From the NCBI GenBank assembly GCA_937893605.1, contig CALBGG010000098.1:1-30946 (forward strand): DNA of 30,946 nt, read 5' to 3'. The position numbers and the translations under genes were made by a program. Position 1 is the first letter of the stretch, and each line of letters starts with the position of its first letter. The stretch comes from an uncultured Clostridia bacterium (lineage in GTDB: Bacteria; Bacillota; Clostridia; Oscillospirales; Oscillospiraceae). Positions 13,876-23,146 of the stretch are shown one piece after another. Below the pieces are notes generated by a model. It was not told the DNA's origin. It saw only the letters and a program-made list of their open reading frames with translations, and did no database searches.

Positions 13876-14352
13876 ATGAATGTGAAAATAGAGTGGAAAA
13901 AGCTTATAGTGAGCCTTGCCGCGCCGCTTGCGGCGGGCTTTCTTTCGGCGCTTATAACAAAGGACAACATGGTGATGTTCGAGCTTGTAAAGAAGCCGCC
14001 GCTTGCGCCGCCGGGCTGGCTGTTTCCGGTGGCGTGGACGGTGCTGTATATCCTCATGGGGCTTGCGTCATATTGGCTGTGGATCTCCGGCGCGCAGCCG
14101 AGGGTAAAGAAGGCGGGTGCCGTTTACTATGCGCTTTCGCTCGTTTTCAACTTTGCCTGGCCGATAATTTTCTTTAACCTCGATAAATTTCTTGCGGCGT
14201 TTGTCTGGCTGTGCCTGCTGTGGGTATTCATACTTTTGGCGGCCGTGCAGTTTCTCAAGGCCGACCGCAGAGCCGGGCTTGCCATGCTGCCGTATCTTTT
14301 GTGGGTCGCCTTTGCAGGCTATTTGAATTTAGGAATTTATTTGCTCAACTGA
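13876..14352 (+). CDS. tspO: TspO/MBR family tryptophan-rich sensory protein
   Basis: The 158-residue protein has five predicted membrane helices and the family motifs: KPPLAPPGWLFPVAWTVLY, an aromatic-rich middle (ASYWLWISG), VFNFAWPIIFFN and the final LPYLLWVAFAGYLNLGIY. TspO proteins bind and degrade or move porphyrins and respond to stress. In an anaerobe without visible haem genes nearby the role is uncertain. The start may be the ATG at 13876, the GTG at 13873 or the GTG at 13882; none has a good ribosome site. The 3' end overlaps the converging aldolase gene by 16 bases. Confidence 0.92.
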   Translation: MNVKIEWKKLIVSLAAPLAAGFLSALITKDNMVMFELVKKPPLAPPGWLFPVAWTVLYILMGLASYWLWISGAQPRVKKAGAVYYALSLVFNFAWPIIFFNLDKFLAAFVWLCLLWVFILLAAVQFLKADRRAGLAMLPYLLWVAFAGYLNLGIYLLN

Positions 14353-15113
14353 CGTGCTTTATCAACGCACTCCTTAAGTGCGTCGATGAATATGGCGGCG
14401 TCGAGGCTGTATGCCATACCGTCAAAGCCGCGGGCAAAGCCGGCCGCGATGCCTTCGACGGTGCCTGTAAATAATATGCACTTCTTGCCTGCTTTTCGGC
14501 AGGCATTTATTATGCGGTCAAGCGCCGCCCGGAACACGGGGTTATTGAAGTCTCCCGGTATTCCCATGGAAATGGACAGATCGAAGGGTCCGACGAAGAC
14601 ACCGTCAACGCCGTCAAGCGCGCATATCTCCTCGATCGATTCGAGCGCGCCGACCGTTTCGCACTGCGGGATTATAAGCGTCTCGGCATTAAAATGCGCC
14701 ATCGTGTCCGGCACGCTGCCCAAACCGTCAAAGCCCCAGCCGTCCTTGCGCGAGGGGCAAAAGCCGCGCTGACCGATGGGGTAGTAGCGGGCATAGGATA
14801 TTATGTCCTTTACCTGATTGACATTATGCACATTGGGAATAATAAGTCCCTGCGCGCCGACATCGAGAAGCTTGAGTATCGCCGGACGGCTTATCTCGCG
14901 CACGCGGCACATGGGAGTGACGCCGGCGTTTTCCGCAGCGCGGATGAGTCTTGCACTCGTCTCGGCTTCAATCGGGGAGTGCTCGTTGTCGATGATGACG
15001 AAGTCAATCCCGGTGCGGCCGGTGCATTCCATGAGGTATTCACTTGCCGTATCGAAAAATATTCCTATCGGCTGCTCGGCGTTATCAAGCTTCTGCTTGA
15101 GTATGTTATTCAT
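14337..15113 (-). CDS. HpcH/HpaI family aldolase (2-keto-3-deoxy acid type)
   Basis: This is a class II, divalent-metal-dependent aldolase of the HpcH/HpaI family, which cleaves or forms 2-keto-hydroxy acids with pyruvate. Recognised segments are FVIIDNEHSPIEAET (catalytic-base region), the GQRGFCPSRKDGWGF loop and VDGVFVGPFDLSISMG near the metal and phosphate side. The ATG at 15113 is chosen because AAAGGAC lies seven bases upstream; a longer frame starts at 15146, inside the promoter. Length is 258 residues. It is a single-gene unit divergent from fbp. Substrate cannot be told; 2,4-dihydroxyhept-2-enedioate is only the family name. Confidence 0.9.
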   Translation of the reverse strand: MNNILKQKLDNAEQPIGIFFDTASEYLMECTGRTGIDFVIIDNEHSPIEAETSARLIRAAENAGVTPMCRVREISRPAILKLLDVGAQGLIIPNVHNVNQVKDIISYARYYPIGQRGFCPSRKDGWGFDGLGSVPDTMAHFNAETLIIPQCETVGALESIEEICALDGVDGVFVGPFDLSISMGIPGDFNNPVFRAALDRIINACRKAGKKCILFTGTVEGIAAGFARGFDGMAYSLDAAIFIDALKECVDKARQLSK

Positions 15114-15144
15114 AAAAACAGTCCTTTTTATATTTAATAATGAC

Positions 15145-15172
15145 ATTATACGCAGATTTTACACGATTTCAA
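15145..15172 (-). promoter_or_regulatory. Sigma-A promoter for the aldolase gene
   Basis: On the minus strand TTGAAA (15167-15172), a 16-base spacer and TATAAT (15145-15150) lie about 32 bases before the chosen start. Confidence 0.65.
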
Positions 15173-15190
15173 GTTGTAAATTGTTAATTA

Positions 15191-15204
15191 TGATGTTATC
15201 ATCA
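15191..15204. promoter_or_regulatory. Small inverted repeat upstream of fbp
   Basis: TGATG-TTAT-CATCA forms a 5-bp inverted repeat in the AT-rich gap between the aldolase promoter and fbp. No convincing -35/-10 pair for fbp was found, so it could be an operator or part of an unrecognised promoter. Confidence 0.25.
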
Positions 15205-15248
15205 AAACATAAAGACGAATACAAAGATTAATACGAGAGGTCTTACAT

Positions 15249-17132
15249 ATGAGTGAGTTTTCGAGAGAATATCTTGAGCTTCTGGCGGAAAAATATCCCG
15301 ACGAGGCGGCCGTATGCTCGGAGATAATAAATCTGCGTGCGATACTGGCTCTGCCGATGGGCACCGAGCATTTCATAAGTGACCTGCACGGCGAGTACGC
15401 TGCCGTGCGGCACATACTCAACAATTGCTCCGGCGTTATATCGGAGAAGGTCATGCGCCTGTTCGAGGACGAGATAGGCGAGGAGCGCTGCCGCAGCCTG
15501 TGCACGCTTATATACTATCCGCACGAAAAGCTCAACGCCATGCGCGAGTCGGGTGAATATACGCATGACAGGCTCAAAAGCGTCCTGACCATGCTGCGCA
15601 CCCTTGCCGAGACGCTTTCGAGCAAATATACACGCAGCTATGTGCGCAAGCAGATGCCGCATAAGTGGAGCTTTGTGCTCGATGAGCTCCTGCATATGCA
15701 GCGCGACGAGTACTCAAATCAGGTGCGCTATCACGATACTATTCTGGAGTCCATCATATCCACCGGCGCTGCCGACGATGTTATAACTGCGCTTTCTGAT
15801 ATCATAAAGCGGCTTGCCGTCGATAAGCTGCACATAGTCGGCGATATATTCGACCGCGGCCCCGAGCCTGCACGTCTGCTCGATGCTCTCATGGAGCACC
15901 CGAATATAGATATTCAGTGGGGCAACCACGATATCCTCTGGCTGGGCGCGGCCTCCGGCAGTCCCGCATGCATATTCACGGTGCTCAGGATATCGCTCGA
16001 CTACGGCAACGCGAATCTTCTCGAGCGCCGCTACGGCATAACGCTCCAGCCGCTGTACGATTTTACGCGCAAATACTACGGCGAGGCGACGAAGGAGAAC
16101 GTAAGCGTCGCGCTCAATACCCTTGGCTTCAAGCTCGAGGGAAGGGTCATACTGCGACACCCCGGCTACGGGATGAACTCGCGGCTTATGCTCAAGCGCT
16201 GCGATTTCGAAAATAACACCGTCATTCTCGATGACGGCGTTTACCCCCTCAATACCGACAAGTGGCCGACTATTGACCGCAAGGATCCATACAGTCTCAA
16301 TGACGACGAGTTTGATCTAGTCAACGAATACATAAATCTCTTCCGCGACAGCCAGTCGCTTCGCCGCCACATGGATTTTATCTACCGTGTCGGCAGCACA
16401 TATCTGTGCTGCAACGGGAACCTCCTGTATCACGGCTGTATACCAATGACCGAGGACGGCGAATTTGCACGCGTGCGCCACGGCGGAGTGTGGTATTCCG
16501 GCAAGAGCCTTATGGATTACTCCGACATGGTCGTCAAAAACGCCTGGGCAAAGCACGATGAGTCGGCGCTGGATATGATGTGGTACCTCTGGTGCGGCAA
16601 CGACAGCCCCTTCTCCGGCCGTGTGTTCCACACCTTTGAGCGCGGCGTCGTGGACGATCAGAGCACTTGGGAAGAGCCGAAAAACCCCTATTTCAGTTTT
16701 TGGGAGGATGAGCAGGTCGCAGGTATGATCCTAACTGAGTTCGGCCTAAATCCCGAGAACGGGCACATCATAAACGGACACACGCCCGTCAAGGCCAAAA
16801 AGGGCGAGAGTCCCGTTAAGGCCGGCGGCAAACTGTTTATCATCGACGGCGGCTTCTGCGAGGCGTATCAGAAAACGACGGGCATCGCGGGATACACGCT
16901 GGTATTTAACTCTCACGGCCTGAAGATCAAGGCTCACAAGCCGTTTGAGGGCGTCGCCGCCGCGATCGATGACAATGCCGACATCGAATCCGAAGCAGTG
17001 CAGGTCGAGCGCTTTGAGCGCCGCCGCTATATCTCCGACTGCGATGCCGGAGTCGGCCTGCGCCGCAGGATCCAGGCGCTTGAGAGCCTGCTTTCAGCCT
17101 ATCGCTCCGGCGAGATACAGGAAAAAGAATAA
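15249..17132 (+). CDS. fbp: Class III fructose-1,6-bisphosphatase
   Basis: This gluconeogenic enzyme hydrolyses fructose-1,6-bisphosphate to fructose-6-phosphate in the cytosol. It is the Firmicute-type FBPase_2, a calcineurin-like metallophosphatase. The metal-binding motifs are all present: FISDLHGEY (D45, H47), VGDIFDRGPEP (about 197-207) and WGNHD (about 223-227), with a later GHTPVK histidine motif. The 627-residue length matches the family (about 640). The start has GAGAGG upstream. It is a single-gene unit closed by a strong hairpin shared with cysS. Confidence 0.96.
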   Translation: MSEFSREYLELLAEKYPDEAAVCSEIINLRAILALPMGTEHFISDLHGEYAAVRHILNNCSGVISEKVMRLFEDEIGEERCRSLCTLIYYPHEKLNAMRESGEYTHDRLKSVLTMLRTLAETLSSKYTRSYVRKQMPHKWSFVLDELLHMQRDEYSNQVRYHDTILESIISTGAADDVITALSDIIKRLAVDKLHIVGDIFDRGPEPARLLDALMEHPNIDIQWGNHDILWLGAASGSPACIFTVLRISLDYGNANLLERRYGITLQPLYDFTRKYYGEATKENVSVALNTLGFKLEGRVILRHPGYGMNSRLMLKRCDFENNTVILDDGVYPLNTDKWPTIDRKDPYSLNDDEFDLVNEYINLFRDSQSLRRHMDFIYRVGSTYLCCNGNLLYHGCIPMTEDGEFARVRHGGVWYSGKSLMDYSDMVVKNAWAKHDESALDMMWYLWCGNDSPFSGRVFHTFERGVVDDQSTWEEPKNPYFSFWEDEQVAGMILTEFGLNPENGHIINGHTPVKAKKGESPVKAGGKLFIIDGGFCEAYQKTTGIAGYTLVFNSHGLKIKAHKPFEGVAAAIDDNADIESEAVQVERFERRRYISDCDAGVGLRRRIQALESLLSAYRSGEIQEKE

Positions 17133-17143
17133 ACCATATAATA

Positions 17144-17194
17144 TAATAGACAGCACCCCTGAAGGCATGTTGCCTTCGGGGGTGCTGTCTATTA
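17144..17194. terminator. Long bidirectional terminator between fbp and cysS
   Basis: A 24-bp stem (17144-17167 with 17171-17194, one T-G wobble) with a 3-base loop lies between the converging fbp and cysS stop codons. AT-rich tails are present on both sides (ATTATTTAAT to the right; TAATATAATATGG on the other strand), consistent with stopping both transcripts. Confidence 0.85.
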
Positions 17195-17199
17195 TTTAA

Positions 17200-18654
17200 T
17201 CAGATTCGCTTCCACTTTGCGCCGTTTGGGATATCGGTGACCTCGATGCCCTGAGCCTTTAGCTCTTCGCGAATGCGGTCGGCCTCGGCGAAGTTTTTGG
17301 CTTTCTTCGCGTCGGCGCGCGCTTTAAGCAGCGCCTCGATCTCGGCATTGCTTTCGCCGGATTCGGATATGACGGTGAATTCGTTCGTGCCGGAAACTGC
17401 CTGCTTTTTGAGCTCTTCACGTCTTGCATCGGCTTTTTCGATGAGGCTGAGGCTAAGCACGCGGTCAAAGTCCGCTATGACGGCAAGCTTTGTATCATCG
17501 TTGGTGCTATATTTGAGCACATCGTACAGTGCGGTGACAGCAAGCGAGGTGTTCAGGTCATTATCCAGCGCCGCAGTGAATTTGGACTTGAGAGCCGCAA
17601 CGGCGTCCGTGTCGATTTCCTCGCCAGCGGGCTTGAGAGCCGCGATGCGATTTATGAGCTTGTTATATGTGCCCTGCGCGTTGTCGAGGTTTTCCCAGCT
17701 GAATACGAGCGACTTGCGGTAGTGGCTCTGCAGGCAGAACAGACGGTATGCGAGGGGGTCATAGCCCTTTTCCTCAAGGAGAGAGACGGTCAGGAACTCG
17801 CCCTTACTCTTGCTCATCTTGCCGGAGCTTGTATTCAGGTGCAGAACATGCATCCAGTAGTTGCACCATTTGTGGCCGAGATATGACTCGGACTGCGCGA
17901 TCTCGTTTGTGTGATGAGGGAAAGCGTTGTCGATGCCGCCGCAGTGTATATCGAGATCATCGCCGAGGTGCTTTATGCATATACCGGAGCACTCGATGTG
18001 CCAGCCGGGGTAGCCAACGCCCCAGGGGGAGTCCCACTTGAGTGCCTGATCCTCAAACTTGGACTTTGTAAACCACAGGACGAAGTCATTTTTGTTGCGC
18101 TTGTTTACGTCCTCTTCGACGCCTTCGCGCACGCCGACGTCGAGATCATCGGCGTTGAAGTCGTTGAAGATGTAGTAGCGCTCAAGCTTGGAGGTGTCGA
18201 AATAAACATTGCCGCCTGCAAAGTAGGCGTAGCCTGTGTCCATGAGCTTTGTGATTATCTTAATGTATTCATCGATACAGTTCGTAGCTGGCTCGACTAC
18301 GTCGGGGGTCTTGATGTTGAGCTTTTTGCAGTCGGAGAAGAACGCGTCGGTGTAGAACTTTGCGATCTCCATAACGGATTTGTGCTCGCGCTTTGCGCCC
18401 TTGAGCATCTTATCCTCGCCCTCGTCGGCATCACTGGTGAGGTGGCCGACATCGGTGATGTTCATAACGCGCTTGACGTTATATCCGATATAGCGCAGAT
18501 ATTTTTCCAGCACGTCCTCCATGATGTACGAACGCAGATTGCCTATGTGCGCGAAGTGATACACCGTGGGGCCGCAGGTGTACATCTTGACTATGTCGGG
18601 ATGATTAGGAACAAATTCCTCTTTTTTTCTTGTTGCAGAATTATAAAGTTTCAT
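17200..18654 (-). CDS. cysS: Cysteinyl-tRNA synthetase
   Basis: This class I synthetase charges tRNA-Cys. The HIGH motif is HIGN at residues 36-39, next to the zinc ligand Cys in TCGPTVYHF. Another zinc ligand Cys lies in HIECSG, and KMSKS occurs as GKMSKSKG at about 280. The DALR-type anticodon region and the small C-terminal domain are complete. Length 484 is normal. AAGGAG precedes the start. It is the last gene of the recA-recX-rimO-pgsA-cysS run, 18 bases after pgsA. Confidence 0.97.
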   Translation of the reverse strand: MKLYNSATRKKEEFVPNHPDIVKMYTCGPTVYHFAHIGNLRSYIMEDVLEKYLRYIGYNVKRVMNITDVGHLTSDADEGEDKMLKGAKREHKSVMEIAKFYTDAFFSDCKKLNIKTPDVVEPATNCIDEYIKIITKLMDTGYAYFAGGNVYFDTSKLERYYIFNDFNADDLDVGVREGVEEDVNKRNKNDFVLWFTKSKFEDQALKWDSPWGVGYPGWHIECSGICIKHLGDDLDIHCGGIDNAFPHHTNEIAQSESYLGHKWCNYWMHVLHLNTSSGKMSKSKGEFLTVSLLEEKGYDPLAYRLFCLQSHYRKSLVFSWENLDNAQGTYNKLINRIAALKPAGEEIDTDAVAALKSKFTAALDNDLNTSLAVTALYDVLKYSTNDDTKLAVIADFDRVLSLSLIEKADARREELKKQAVSGTNEFTVISESGESNAEIEALLKARADAKKAKNFAEADRIREELKAQGIEVTDIPNGAKWKRI

Positions 18655-18672
18655 ATATTTTCTCCTTCACGT

Positions 18673-19206
18673 TCAGGCGCAGTGCTTGAACACGCCGATA
18701 TTTTTAACAAAGTATTCAATGCCGGAGTACAGCGTCGTTGCAAGGATCAGAACCCAGCAGATGACGGCGATAACGTCGGGAGCGGGGAACCAGGGCTGAG
18801 TTGCAATTATGAGTATGCCCAGAGCAACCATTGTAACGCCGGTCTTTATCTTGCCCGACCACGCGGCGGCGATGACGATGCCCTGCTCGACAGCGAGAAG
18901 CCGCAGGCCGGAAACGCCGAACTCGCGCAGCAGAACGACCGCGACGACCCAGCCGGGCATGAGCCCTATCTCGACAAAATAGCACATTGCCGACAGAACG
19001 AGCATTTTATCGGCCAAAGGATCCATAAACTTGCCGAAATCGGTGATCAGATTATATTTTCTTGCGATATTTCCATCGATAAAGTCGCTCAGACATGCGA
19101 TTATGTAAACCGCAAGTGCCCAGTACGGAAGCTCACAGTACAAAAGTACCATGAAAACGGGAACAAGAATTATTCTGCCTATGGTTATCTTGTTGGGTGT
19201 GTTCAT
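18673..19206 (-). CDS. pgsA: CDP-diacylglycerol-glycerol-3-phosphate 3-phosphatidyltransferase
   Basis: This membrane enzyme makes phosphatidylglycerol phosphate, the first committed step to PG and cardiolipin. The CDP-alcohol phosphatidyltransferase signature is intact in DFIDGNIARK followed by GKFMDPLADK, which supplies the metal-binding aspartates. Length 177 with several membrane helices is typical. The GAGGAGG ribosome site is inside the end of rimO, three bases upstream of which the stop codon falls. This matches the frequent rimO-pgsA pairing in Firmicutes. Confidence 0.95.
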   Translation of the reverse strand: MNTPNKITIGRIILVPVFMVLLYCELPYWALAVYIIACLSDFIDGNIARKYNLITDFGKFMDPLADKMLVLSAMCYFVEIGLMPGWVVAVVLLREFGVSGLRLLAVEQGIVIAAAWSGKIKTGVTMVALGILIIATQPWFPAPDVIAVICWVLILATTLYSGIEYFVKNIGVFKHCA

Positions 19207-19209
19207 TGA

Positions 19210-20526
19210 TTATTCCTCCTCGCCGATAAGGTTGCCGTCGTCGGAAACGGCTGTTATGCGCACATTTAATATCTGCCCCTCGCCGCCGCGGCCTTCGAAA
19301 AACACAAGACCGTCAATATCGGGCGAATCATAGCAGCTGCGGCCGATCCAGTTGCCGTCCCCGTCATGGTCGGTGCATATCACGGGAAGCACCTTGCCGA
19401 CGAGCGAGGCCGCGAAATCGTCCATAATGCGCGCCTGGATATCCATGATGAGGTCTGCGCGGCGCTGAGCCTCCTCGAACGGAACGTGCTCCATTTTTGC
19501 CGCCGGCGTGCCATCTTCGGGGGAGAAGGGGAAAACGCCCGCCCGTTCGATCTTTGCCTCAAGCAGGAATGAGCACAGCTCCTCGAACTCGGCCTCGCCC
19601 TCGCCGGGCAGACCGGATATGAGGCTCGTGCGCAGAACAAGTCCGGGGATGCGGCGGCGCAGAGTTTTGAAAAGCTCGCGTATATCGTCGCCCGTGCCGT
19701 GCCTGTTCATGGTCTTGAGTATTTTGTTATTAATATGCTGGATAGGTATATCCAGATATTTTACGATCTTTGGGTTTTGCGCTATTTCGTCGATTAGCTC
19801 ATCGTCAAACTGATCGGGATAGGTGTAGTGCAGCCTTATCCACTCTACGCCGTCTATATCACTTATCCTGCGGCAGAGCTCGGCAAGACATCGCTTACCG
19901 TAGAGATCCGTTCCGTAGCGTGTTATGTCCTGCGCTATGACGATGATCTCCTTGACTCCGTGAGAAGCAAGATCGCGCGCCTCCTCGACGACGTTTTCGA
20001 TCTCGCGCGAGCGGTACCTGCCGCGTATGTACGGTATTGCGCAGAAGGCGCAGAAGTTATCGCAGCCCTCGGCTATGCGCAGATACGCCCATGACGGTCC
20101 GGTGCTGACAACGCGCGGTATCTCGTCTACCGGGGCGCTGTTGTCGGCAAAAAAGCTGACGGGCTTTTCCTTGAAGACCGCGTCCACCGCAGGGACGATA
20201 TCGCCGAAGCTTCCGACGCCCAAAATCGCGTCGACCTCCGGCAGCTCATCGGTAACGGCGGCACGATAGCGCTCCGTAAGACAGCCGGTGACGATGATCT
20301 TGCCGAGCTTGCCCTCGGCCTTAAGCTTTGCCATTTCCAAAATGGTGTCTATAGCTTCGCTTTTTGCCGCATCTATAAAGCCGCAGGTATTTATTATGAC
20401 AGCATCCGCACCCTCGGGTGAGGGAGCGAGAGCATAGCCTGCCTCGCTGAGCAGATACAGCATCTGCTCGCTGTTGACAAGATTTTTTGCACAGCCCAAA
20501 GAGATCAGGGCAATTGTCCTATCCAT
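19210..20526 (-). CDS. rimO: Ribosomal protein S12 methylthiotransferase RimO
   Basis: This radical-SAM enzyme adds a methylthio group to an Asp of ribosomal protein S12. The N-terminal UPF0004 domain carries the three auxiliary-cluster cysteines (C12 in SLGCAKN, C48 in NTCGF, C82 in TGCLTERY). The radical-SAM motif is CDNFCAFC (C155, C159, C162), and a TRAM domain closes the protein. SLGCAKNLVNSE is the RimO form rather than MiaB. Length is 438. It starts immediately after the recX stop (TGA directly followed by ATG). Confidence 0.95.
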   Translation of the reverse strand: MDRTIALISLGCAKNLVNSEQMLYLLSEAGYALAPSPEGADAVIINTCGFIDAAKSEAIDTILEMAKLKAEGKLGKIIVTGCLTERYRAAVTDELPEVDAILGVGSFGDIVPAVDAVFKEKPVSFFADNSAPVDEIPRVVSTGPSWAYLRIAEGCDNFCAFCAIPYIRGRYRSREIENVVEEARDLASHGVKEIIVIAQDITRYGTDLYGKRCLAELCRRISDIDGVEWIRLHYTYPDQFDDELIDEIAQNPKIVKYLDIPIQHINNKILKTMNRHGTGDDIRELFKTLRRRIPGLVLRTSLISGLPGEGEAEFEELCSFLLEAKIERAGVFPFSPEDGTPAAKMEHVPFEEAQRRADLIMDIQARIMDDFAASLVGKVLPVICTDHDGDGNWIGRSCYDSPDIDGLVFFEGRGGEGQILNVRITAVSDDGNLIGEEE

Positions 20527-21135
20527 TCAATAATCACCTTGAGTATCAAATTCATTCAGCGCGTGTTTTATCTGATCCCATGAGTAGCCGCGCCGAAACA
20601 GCGCGTCCGAGACCTTTTTAACCTGCGCTCTGTCGCCGGGGTCTGTCAGCCTTGTGCGTATAAACCGCTCAAGGTACGCGTCCTGCTCCGGCATTTGAAG
20701 CATTGCCTCGTCCCACATTTCGCGGGGAACGCCGTGCCGCCTGAGCTCCTGCTTTATGCGCGAGGCTCCGTAGCCCTTTGCGGCATAGTGCCGCACGACG
20801 CTTCCTGCGTATTCCGCGTCGTTAATGAGCCCCATGCGGCACAGCCAGTCGGCGCACTCCTCGGCGTTTTCGGGCGTTTCGCCCTTTTCTATTAGCCTTT
20901 TCCGAAGCTCCTCGCGAGACATTGGGCGTGCGTTTATTATCCGCAGCGCCCGCGCCTTTGCCATCGCAAGACCCGAGGCCGAGACGAGCTCTCTGTATTC
21001 CTCCTCGTCAAGCTCCATGCCCGAGCGGATAAAGCGCTCGGTTATGATGCCGAGAGAGGTTTTAAGCTCCGTGCCGTCGGCGAATATGAGCGTAAAGCGC
21101 TCGGGCGAGGTCTGCTTTATCTCACGCAGCGTCAA
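20527..21135 (-). CDS. recX: RecX regulatory protein
   Basis: RecX binds RecA filaments and modulates recombination and the SOS response. The 202-residue product shows the helical-repeat pattern of the family: ARALRIINARPMSREELRKRL, a middle YGASRIKQELRRHGVP and a last KVSDALFRRGYSWDQIKHAL. The only reasonable start is a TTG at 21135, five bases after the recA stop, with a weak GAAG site; the next in-frame ATG would remove the first domain. Tight linkage behind recA supports the call and suggests coupled expression. Confidence 0.92.
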   Translation of the reverse strand: MTLREIKQTSPERFTLIFADGTELKTSLGIITERFIRSGMELDEEEYRELVSASGLAMAKARALRIINARPMSREELRKRLIEKGETPENAEECADWLCRMGLINDAEYAGSVVRHYAAKGYGASRIKQELRRHGVPREMWDEAMLQMPEQDAYLERFIRTRLTDPGDRAQVKKVSDALFRRGYSWDQIKHALNEFDTQGDY

Positions 21136-21140
21136 TTTCT

Positions 21141-22241
21141 TCAGCCTTCAAAATCGTCGGCGGAAACGTCGACCGCGCGGCCTGCCGCCTGAGCGGCCTT
21201 GCGTGCCTGCGGGCTCATGAGCTTATACGCGTTGTCGCGTATCTGCTGCTCGATATTTGCGCATACCTCGGGATTGCACAAAAGGTATTCCTTCACTGCG
21301 TCTCTGCCCTGGATGCGCTGCTCACCGACGGTGAACCATGCGCCGGCCTTATCGATTATCTCGAGCTTCACGCCGAGATCGACGATCTCGCCGACTTTGG
21401 ATATGCCCTCGCCGTACATGATGTCAAACTCCGCCTCCTTGAACGGGGGAGCGCACTTGTTCTTTATGACCTTCGCTCTTGTGCGGTTGCCGATCATCTC
21501 GCCGCCGACCTTGAGCGTTTCAATCCTGCGCACGTCGATACGCACGGAAGCGTAGTATTTAAGCGCAAGACCGCCGGGGGTCGTCTCCGGGTTGCCGTAC
21601 ATTACGCCGATCTTCTGACGCAGCTGGTTAATAAATATGACGGTGCAGCCGTTTTTCGAGATGCAGCCTGCCAAACGGCGCATTGCCTGCGACATGAGTC
21701 TGGCCAGCGCGCCGACGACGGAGTCGCCCATCTCGCCCTCAAGCTCAATGCGGGGGATAAGTGCCGCAACGGAGTCGACGACAACAACGTCAACAGCGCT
21801 CGAGCGCACGAGGCTCTCGGTTATATCGAGCGCCTGCTCGCCGGTATCGGGCTGCGAAATGAGCAGACTGTCGATGTCAACGCCGAGAGCGCGGGCGTAG
21901 GCAGGCTCAAGGGCGTGCTCAACGTCGATGTATGCAGCCTCGCCGCCGGCCTTCTGAGCCGCCGCGACGACGTGCAGCGCAAGCGTTGTCTTACCCGACG
22001 CCTCGGGACCGTAGATCTCGATGATCCTTCCCTTGGGAACGCCGCCAATGCCGAGCGCGAGGTCGAGCGACAGCGAACCTGTTGACAATGCCTCGACATT
22101 TACGGGAATATCGTCGCCAAGGCGCATGATAGCGCCCTTGCCGTAGTTTTTCTCTATCTGCGCAATGCAGGTCTCAAGAGCTTTTTTCTTATCGCTTGCC
22201 TGAGAGTGGGTGGAGATGGGAGCTTTCTTTTTTTCAGCCAT
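21141..22241 (-). CDS. recA: Recombinase RecA
   Basis: This ATP-dependent strand-exchange protein also triggers LexA self-cleavage. Walker A is GPEASGKTT, Walker B lies in VDVVVVDSVAAL, and the loops NQLRQKIGVMYGNPETTPGG are complete, as is the C-terminal domain. Length 366 is normal. CGGAGG precedes the start. No SOS (DinR/LexA) box was seen in the 20-base gap before it, so transcription probably comes from upstream of prmC or further. Confidence 0.97.
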   Translation of the reverse strand: MAEKKKAPISTHSQASDKKKALETCIAQIEKNYGKGAIMRLGDDIPVNVEALSTGSLSLDLALGIGGVPKGRIIEIYGPEASGKTTLALHVVAAAQKAGGEAAYIDVEHALEPAYARALGVDIDSLLISQPDTGEQALDITESLVRSSAVDVVVVDSVAALIPRIELEGEMGDSVVGALARLMSQAMRRLAGCISKNGCTVIFINQLRQKIGVMYGNPETTPGGLALKYYASVRIDVRRIETLKVGGEMIGNRTRAKVIKNKCAPPFKEAEFDIMYGEGISKVGEIVDLGVKLEIIDKAGAWFTVGEQRIQGRDAVKEYLLCNPEVCANIEQQIRDNAYKLMSPQARKAAQAAGRAVDVSADDFEG

Positions 22242-22261
22242 TTCTTTTACCTCCGTTTATA

Positions 22262-23131
22262 TCAGAATTCGTTCTTCCATTTTCCTATGACGACGCGCTC
22301 GAAGCCGAGAGTGTCGTTGCGGCTCTCGACCGAAACAAAGCCGGCCTTCAAGAGCATGAGCTTTACCTCGTCGGCCTGACCCTCGCCGACCTCAAACATC
22401 ATAAGTCCGTTCGGGCGGAGCGTTATTGTCCAGTATTTTATGATAGCCCTGTAGAAATCAAGGCCGTCCTCACCGCCGTCGAGCGCCGTCATGGGCTCGT
22501 AATCGCGCACCGAGCAGTCAAGCTCAATGAGCTCAAACGACGGGATGTAAGGCGGATTTGAAACTATAACGTCAAAGCTTCCGATGCTCATGGGCGGCCA
22601 TGTGGTTGCGTCCGCGTTCATAGGAATTATCCTCGACGTGAGCTTATTGTCTTTAATATTCTTCCGGCAGACCTCGAGCGCCGAGGGGCTTATGTCAGCC
22701 GCGACCACGCGTGCAGCCGGCAGCTCGTTTGCCACGGCGCAGGCTATGCAGCCGCTGCCGCAGCACAGATCGAGAACTCTTCCCTTCATCCCGAAGCCCT
22801 TTATCGCGCCTATAGCCGCGTCGACCAGGATCTCCGTATCCATACGCGGGATGAGAACATCCGGAGTGACCGTCATCGGAAGCCCGTAAAACTCCCACGA
22901 TCCCGAAATATACGCAAGCGGCTCGCCCTGAAGGCGGCGCTGTATCATGCTGTGCGCACGTTCTTCGATCTCGGACGAGGTGTACAGATACATATCGCGC
23001 ATTAGCTGCTCAGGGGTTTTGCCGGCCGCCGCGGCAAGAAGTATGCGGGCTTCAAGGCTGTAGGCCTCGACGCCGTTTTCTCTCAGCGCGTTTCTTACTG
23101 AGAAATAGATATCATTATATGTTTTAGGCAT
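22262..23131 (-). CDS. prmC: Peptide chain release factor N5-glutamine methyltransferase
   Basis: PrmC uses SAM to methylate the GGQ glutamine of release factors. The SAM motif is VLDLCCGSGCIA and the catalytic NPPY motif occurs as VSNPPYIPSFEL at about residue 191. The N-terminal helical domain is present. Length 289 is normal. It sits between the DUF1385 gene and recA; in many Firmicutes DUF1385 and prmC are instead followed by prfA. Confidence 0.95.
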   Translation of the reverse strand: MPKTYNDIYFSVRNALRENGVEAYSLEARILLAAAAGKTPEQLMRDMYLYTSSEIEERAHSMIQRRLQGEPLAYISGSWEFYGLPMTVTPDVLIPRMDTEILVDAAIGAIKGFGMKGRVLDLCCGSGCIACAVANELPAARVVAADISPSALEVCRKNIKDNKLTSRIIPMNADATTWPPMSIGSFDVIVSNPPYIPSFELIELDCSVRDYEPMTALDGGEDGLDFYRAIIKYWTITLRPNGLMMFEVGEGQADEVKLMLLKAGFVSVESRNDTLGFERVVIGKWKNEF

Positions 23132-23146
23132 TTTCCATATCCTTAT

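Noticed and set aside
17144..17194. Long inverted repeat as a possible mobile-element end
   Set aside because: It is a single hairpin between converging genes with AT-rich tails on both sides, explained fully as a bidirectional terminator.
17911..19209. 432-codon plus-strand open frame across cysS and pgsA
   Set aside because: It lies antisense to two recognised genes and shows no motif; a shadow frame.
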